The notes under the pieces are model-generated. The model was not told the origin of the DNA, ran no database searches, and saw only the letters and a list, made by a program, of their open reading frames with translations. From Clostridia bacterium (GTDB lineage Bacteria; Bacillota; Clostridia; Oscillospirales; CAG-272), in the NCBI GenBank assembly GCA_017457465.1, contig JAFTHJ010000144.1, positions 1 to 7,703 on the forward strand: a stretch of DNA of 7,703 nucleotides, written 5' to 3'. A program made the position numbers and the translations under genes. Each line of letters opens with the position of its first letter. Within the stretch, counting starts at the first letter, position 1. Below are positions 6,526 through 7,703 of this stretch, piece by piece.

Positions 6526-6530
6526 GGAGG
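6526..6530 (+). promoter_or_regulatory. Ribosome binding site deciding the TagA-like gene start
   Basis: GGAGG, 4 bases before the ATG at 6535. It supports that start over the in-frame ATG at 6484, which has only a weak AAGG 7 bases upstream and would add 17 residues unlike the family. Confidence 0.65.
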
Positions 6531-6534
6531 AAAT

Positions 6535-7296
6535 ATGAAAAGCAGTAGCGAAATTCTCGGTGTAAGATTTTACGCGTTTAGTCAGGAGGATGTAAAAAAA
6601 GAAATAAATGAATCATTAAAGCAAGGCAAACAAACACGGATATTCACGCCAAATCCCGATATTCTCCTGAAGGCGCAAAAGAACGACGCGCTTCGTAAGG
6701 CTCTCAATGACGGAGCGCTTCTCTTGCCCGACGGCATCGGTATCATTCTCGCATCAAGACTTCTCGGCACTCCTCTGCCGCAAAGGATAACAGGCATAGA
6801 TATGGGTGAGTTTATAATCTCGGAAGCAGAGAGAATGGGACTTCGTCTCTTTCTTCTGGGCGGAGAGAGAGGTGTTGCGGAGAAGGCGGCGCATAAGCTT
6901 ACTCAAAAATATCCGCGGCTGAAGATATGCGGAACGCATCACGGATTTTTCGCCAAATCGGGTACGGAAAACGAAAAAGTGCTTGAGCTTATATCCAAAG
7001 CCGCGCCCGATATTCTTTTTGTCTGCTTCGGCGCTCCCGCACAGGAAATATGGGTTTGCGAGAACGCCGAGAGACTTCCGTCGGTGAAGCTGTTTGCGGG
7101 GCTTGGAGGCAGTCTTGACGTGTGGTCGGGAAATATATCCCGCGCCCCCAACTTTATGCGCAGGTGCGGTCTGGAATGGCTGTGGAGAGTTGTTCGTGAA
7201 CCGAAAAGAGCGAAAAACTTAATAAATATCCCTGTTTTTATCGAAAAAATACTGAAGCAACGTATTTCAAATCCTAACAAGCCGTGCGGAGTTTGA
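6535..7296 (+). CDS. WecG/TagA/CpsF family glycosyltransferase (GT26)
   Basis: Members move N-acetylmannosamine or a related aminosugar from UDP-sugar onto a polyprenyl-linked sugar, an early step in wall teichoic acid or other surface polysaccharide synthesis. From the ATG at 6535 it has 253 residues, the usual length. Family marks in order are EILGVRF (6-12), FTPNPD (37-42), LLPDGIGI (63-70) and RITGIDM (84-90), LFLLGGERG (105-113), HHGFF (135-139), LFVCFGAPAQEIW (161-173), GLGGSLDVWSGNISRAP (189-205) and GLEWLWRVVREPKR (212-225). Thr38 and Asp66 sit where TagA of Thermoanaerobacter italicus has its proposed catalytic Thr37 and Asp65. No membrane helix is seen; the C-terminal part binds the membrane in relatives. 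The gene stands alone, divergent from proS, so its acceptor and pathway cannot be named. The stop is TGA. Confidence 0.93.
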   Translation: MKSSSEILGVRFYAFSQEDVKKEINESLKQGKQTRIFTPNPDILLKAQKNDALRKALNDGALLLPDGIGIILASRLLGTPLPQRITGIDMGEFIISEAERMGLRLFLLGGERGVAEKAAHKLTQKYPRLKICGTHHGFFAKSGTENEKVLELISKAAPDILFVCFGAPAQEIWVCENAERLPSVKLFAGLGGSLDVWSGNISRAPNFMRRCGLEWLWRVVREPKRAKNLINIPVFIEKILKQRISNPNKPCGV

Positions 7297-7387
7297 TATA
7301 TTTATAATAATAAACATCATAACGCACCACTATAAAATGGAAAATATTGTGCATTTTAACAAATTTGATAAATTTTAATCAAAACCC

Positions 7388-7416
7388 TTGTATATTCGAC
7401 GAAAATGAGTTAAAAT
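7388..7416 (+). promoter_or_regulatory. Sigma-A-type promoter of gap
   Basis: TTGTAT (7388-7393), a 17-base spacer and TAAAAT (7411-7416), preceded by an AT-rich stretch that could act as an UP element. Transcription would begin near 7423, leaving a leader of about 78 bases. Confidence 0.7.
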
Positions 7417-7426
7417 ATGTAATTGA

Positions 7427-7456
7427 GAAAGCATATCTCGGCATAGCTATGCTTTC
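7427..7456 (+). promoter_or_regulatory. Leader hairpin of gap with an alternative inner palindrome
   Basis: GAAAGCATA (7427-7435) pairs perfectly with TATGCTTTC (7448-7456) around a 12-base loop. GCATAGCTATGC (7441-7452) is itself a perfect palindrome that shares the right arm, so the two foldings exclude each other. The structure would lie a few bases from the predicted transcript 5' end and may protect the mRNA or regulate it. Confidence 0.55.
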
Positions 7457-7500
7457 CGAAGTGTAAAAAAATTTTTTATATAAAATGGAGGATTTTTACC

Positions 7501-7703
7501 ATGTCAGTAAAAGTTGCTATTAACGGCTTTGGCCGTATCGGTCGTCTCGCGTTCAGACAGATGTTCGGCGCAGAGGGCTACGAGGTAGTTGCAATCAACG
7601 ACCTTACCGCTCCCAAGATGCTCGCTCACCTTCTGAAGTACGACACAGCACAGGGCAAGTACGCTCTCGCTGATACCGTTGTTGCAGGCGAAGACAGCAT
7701 CAC
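7501..7703 (+). CDS. gap: Glyceraldehyde-3-phosphate dehydrogenase, type I (5' part)
   Basis: Oxidises glyceraldehyde-3-phosphate to 1,3-bisphosphoglycerate in glycolysis. Only the first 67 codons lie in the window; the gene runs off the right edge before the catalytic cysteine. The N-terminus SVKVAINGFGRIGR holds the NAD-binding glycine pattern (8-15). INDL with Asp34 corresponds to the aspartate that favours NAD over NADP, and HLLKYDT (43-49) is a family signature. GGAGG stands 9 bases before the ATG. It has its own promoter and a structured leader, as expected for a highly expressed gene. Confidence 0.97.
   Translation, partial: MSVKVAINGFGRIGRLAFRQMFGAEGYEVVAINDLTAPKMLAHLLKYDTAQGKYALADTVVAGEDSI

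Noticed and set aside
6484..6534. Upstream in-frame ATG of the TagA-like gene
   Set aside because: The extra 17 residues are unlike the family and the ribosome binding site is weaker than the GGAGG before 6535. Not fully excluded.

Overview
The window looks like chromosomal DNA of a gut-type Clostridia bacterium, most plausibly Ruminococcaceae/Oscillospiraceae. This is inferred from the Gram-positive gene set, strong GGAGG ribosome binding sites, a short proline-tRNA ligase without the large editing insertion, a DUF4830 protein, and the wording of the GAPDH N-terminus. No database search was possible, so the taxonomy is an inference. There is no rRNA, tRNA, CRISPR array, transposase or phage gene. 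No gene-free stretch exceeds about 205 bases.

Layout. On the minus strand, reading from high to low coordinates, the genes are proS (6390-4951), a RodA/FtsW-type glycan polymerase (about 4859-3717), a small membrane-anchored DUF4830 protein (3612-3130), a calcineurin-like metallophosphoesterase (3028-2270), an ECF-like sigma factor (2187-1591), and a large single-pass membrane protein with fibronectin-III-like repeats (1598 to the left edge). On the plus strand are a WecG/TagA/CpsF-family glycosyltransferase (6535-7296), divergent from proS, and the first 67 codons of gap (GAPDH, 7501 to the right edge).

How they work together. The sigma factor and membrane protein overlap by 8 bases and form a two-gene sigma / candidate anti-sigma unit that probably couples a surface signal to transcription. 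RodA and the TagA-like enzyme point to cell-envelope synthesis. proS has a textbook housekeeping promoter (TTGACA, 17 bases, TATAAT) and may be co-transcribed with rodA, which ends in a strong intrinsic terminator. The DUF4830 gene and the phosphoesterase each appear to have their own promoter. gap is preceded by its own promoter and a leader that can form two alternative hairpins. The 91 bases between the last proS stop-codon base and the predicted rodA start hold a hairpin and a heptamer tract. The AT-rich stretch 7297-7387 holds nothing I recognise.

The most notable points are an in-frame TAG inside the third Fn3-like repeat of the membrane protein, with the reading frame carrying on past it in good homology-like sequence; a rodA gene with no ATG, GTG or TTG at the expected N-terminus; the repeat structure in front of that gene; and a perfect inverted repeat just upstream of the sigma gene. 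I did not find a convincing new multi-gene system.
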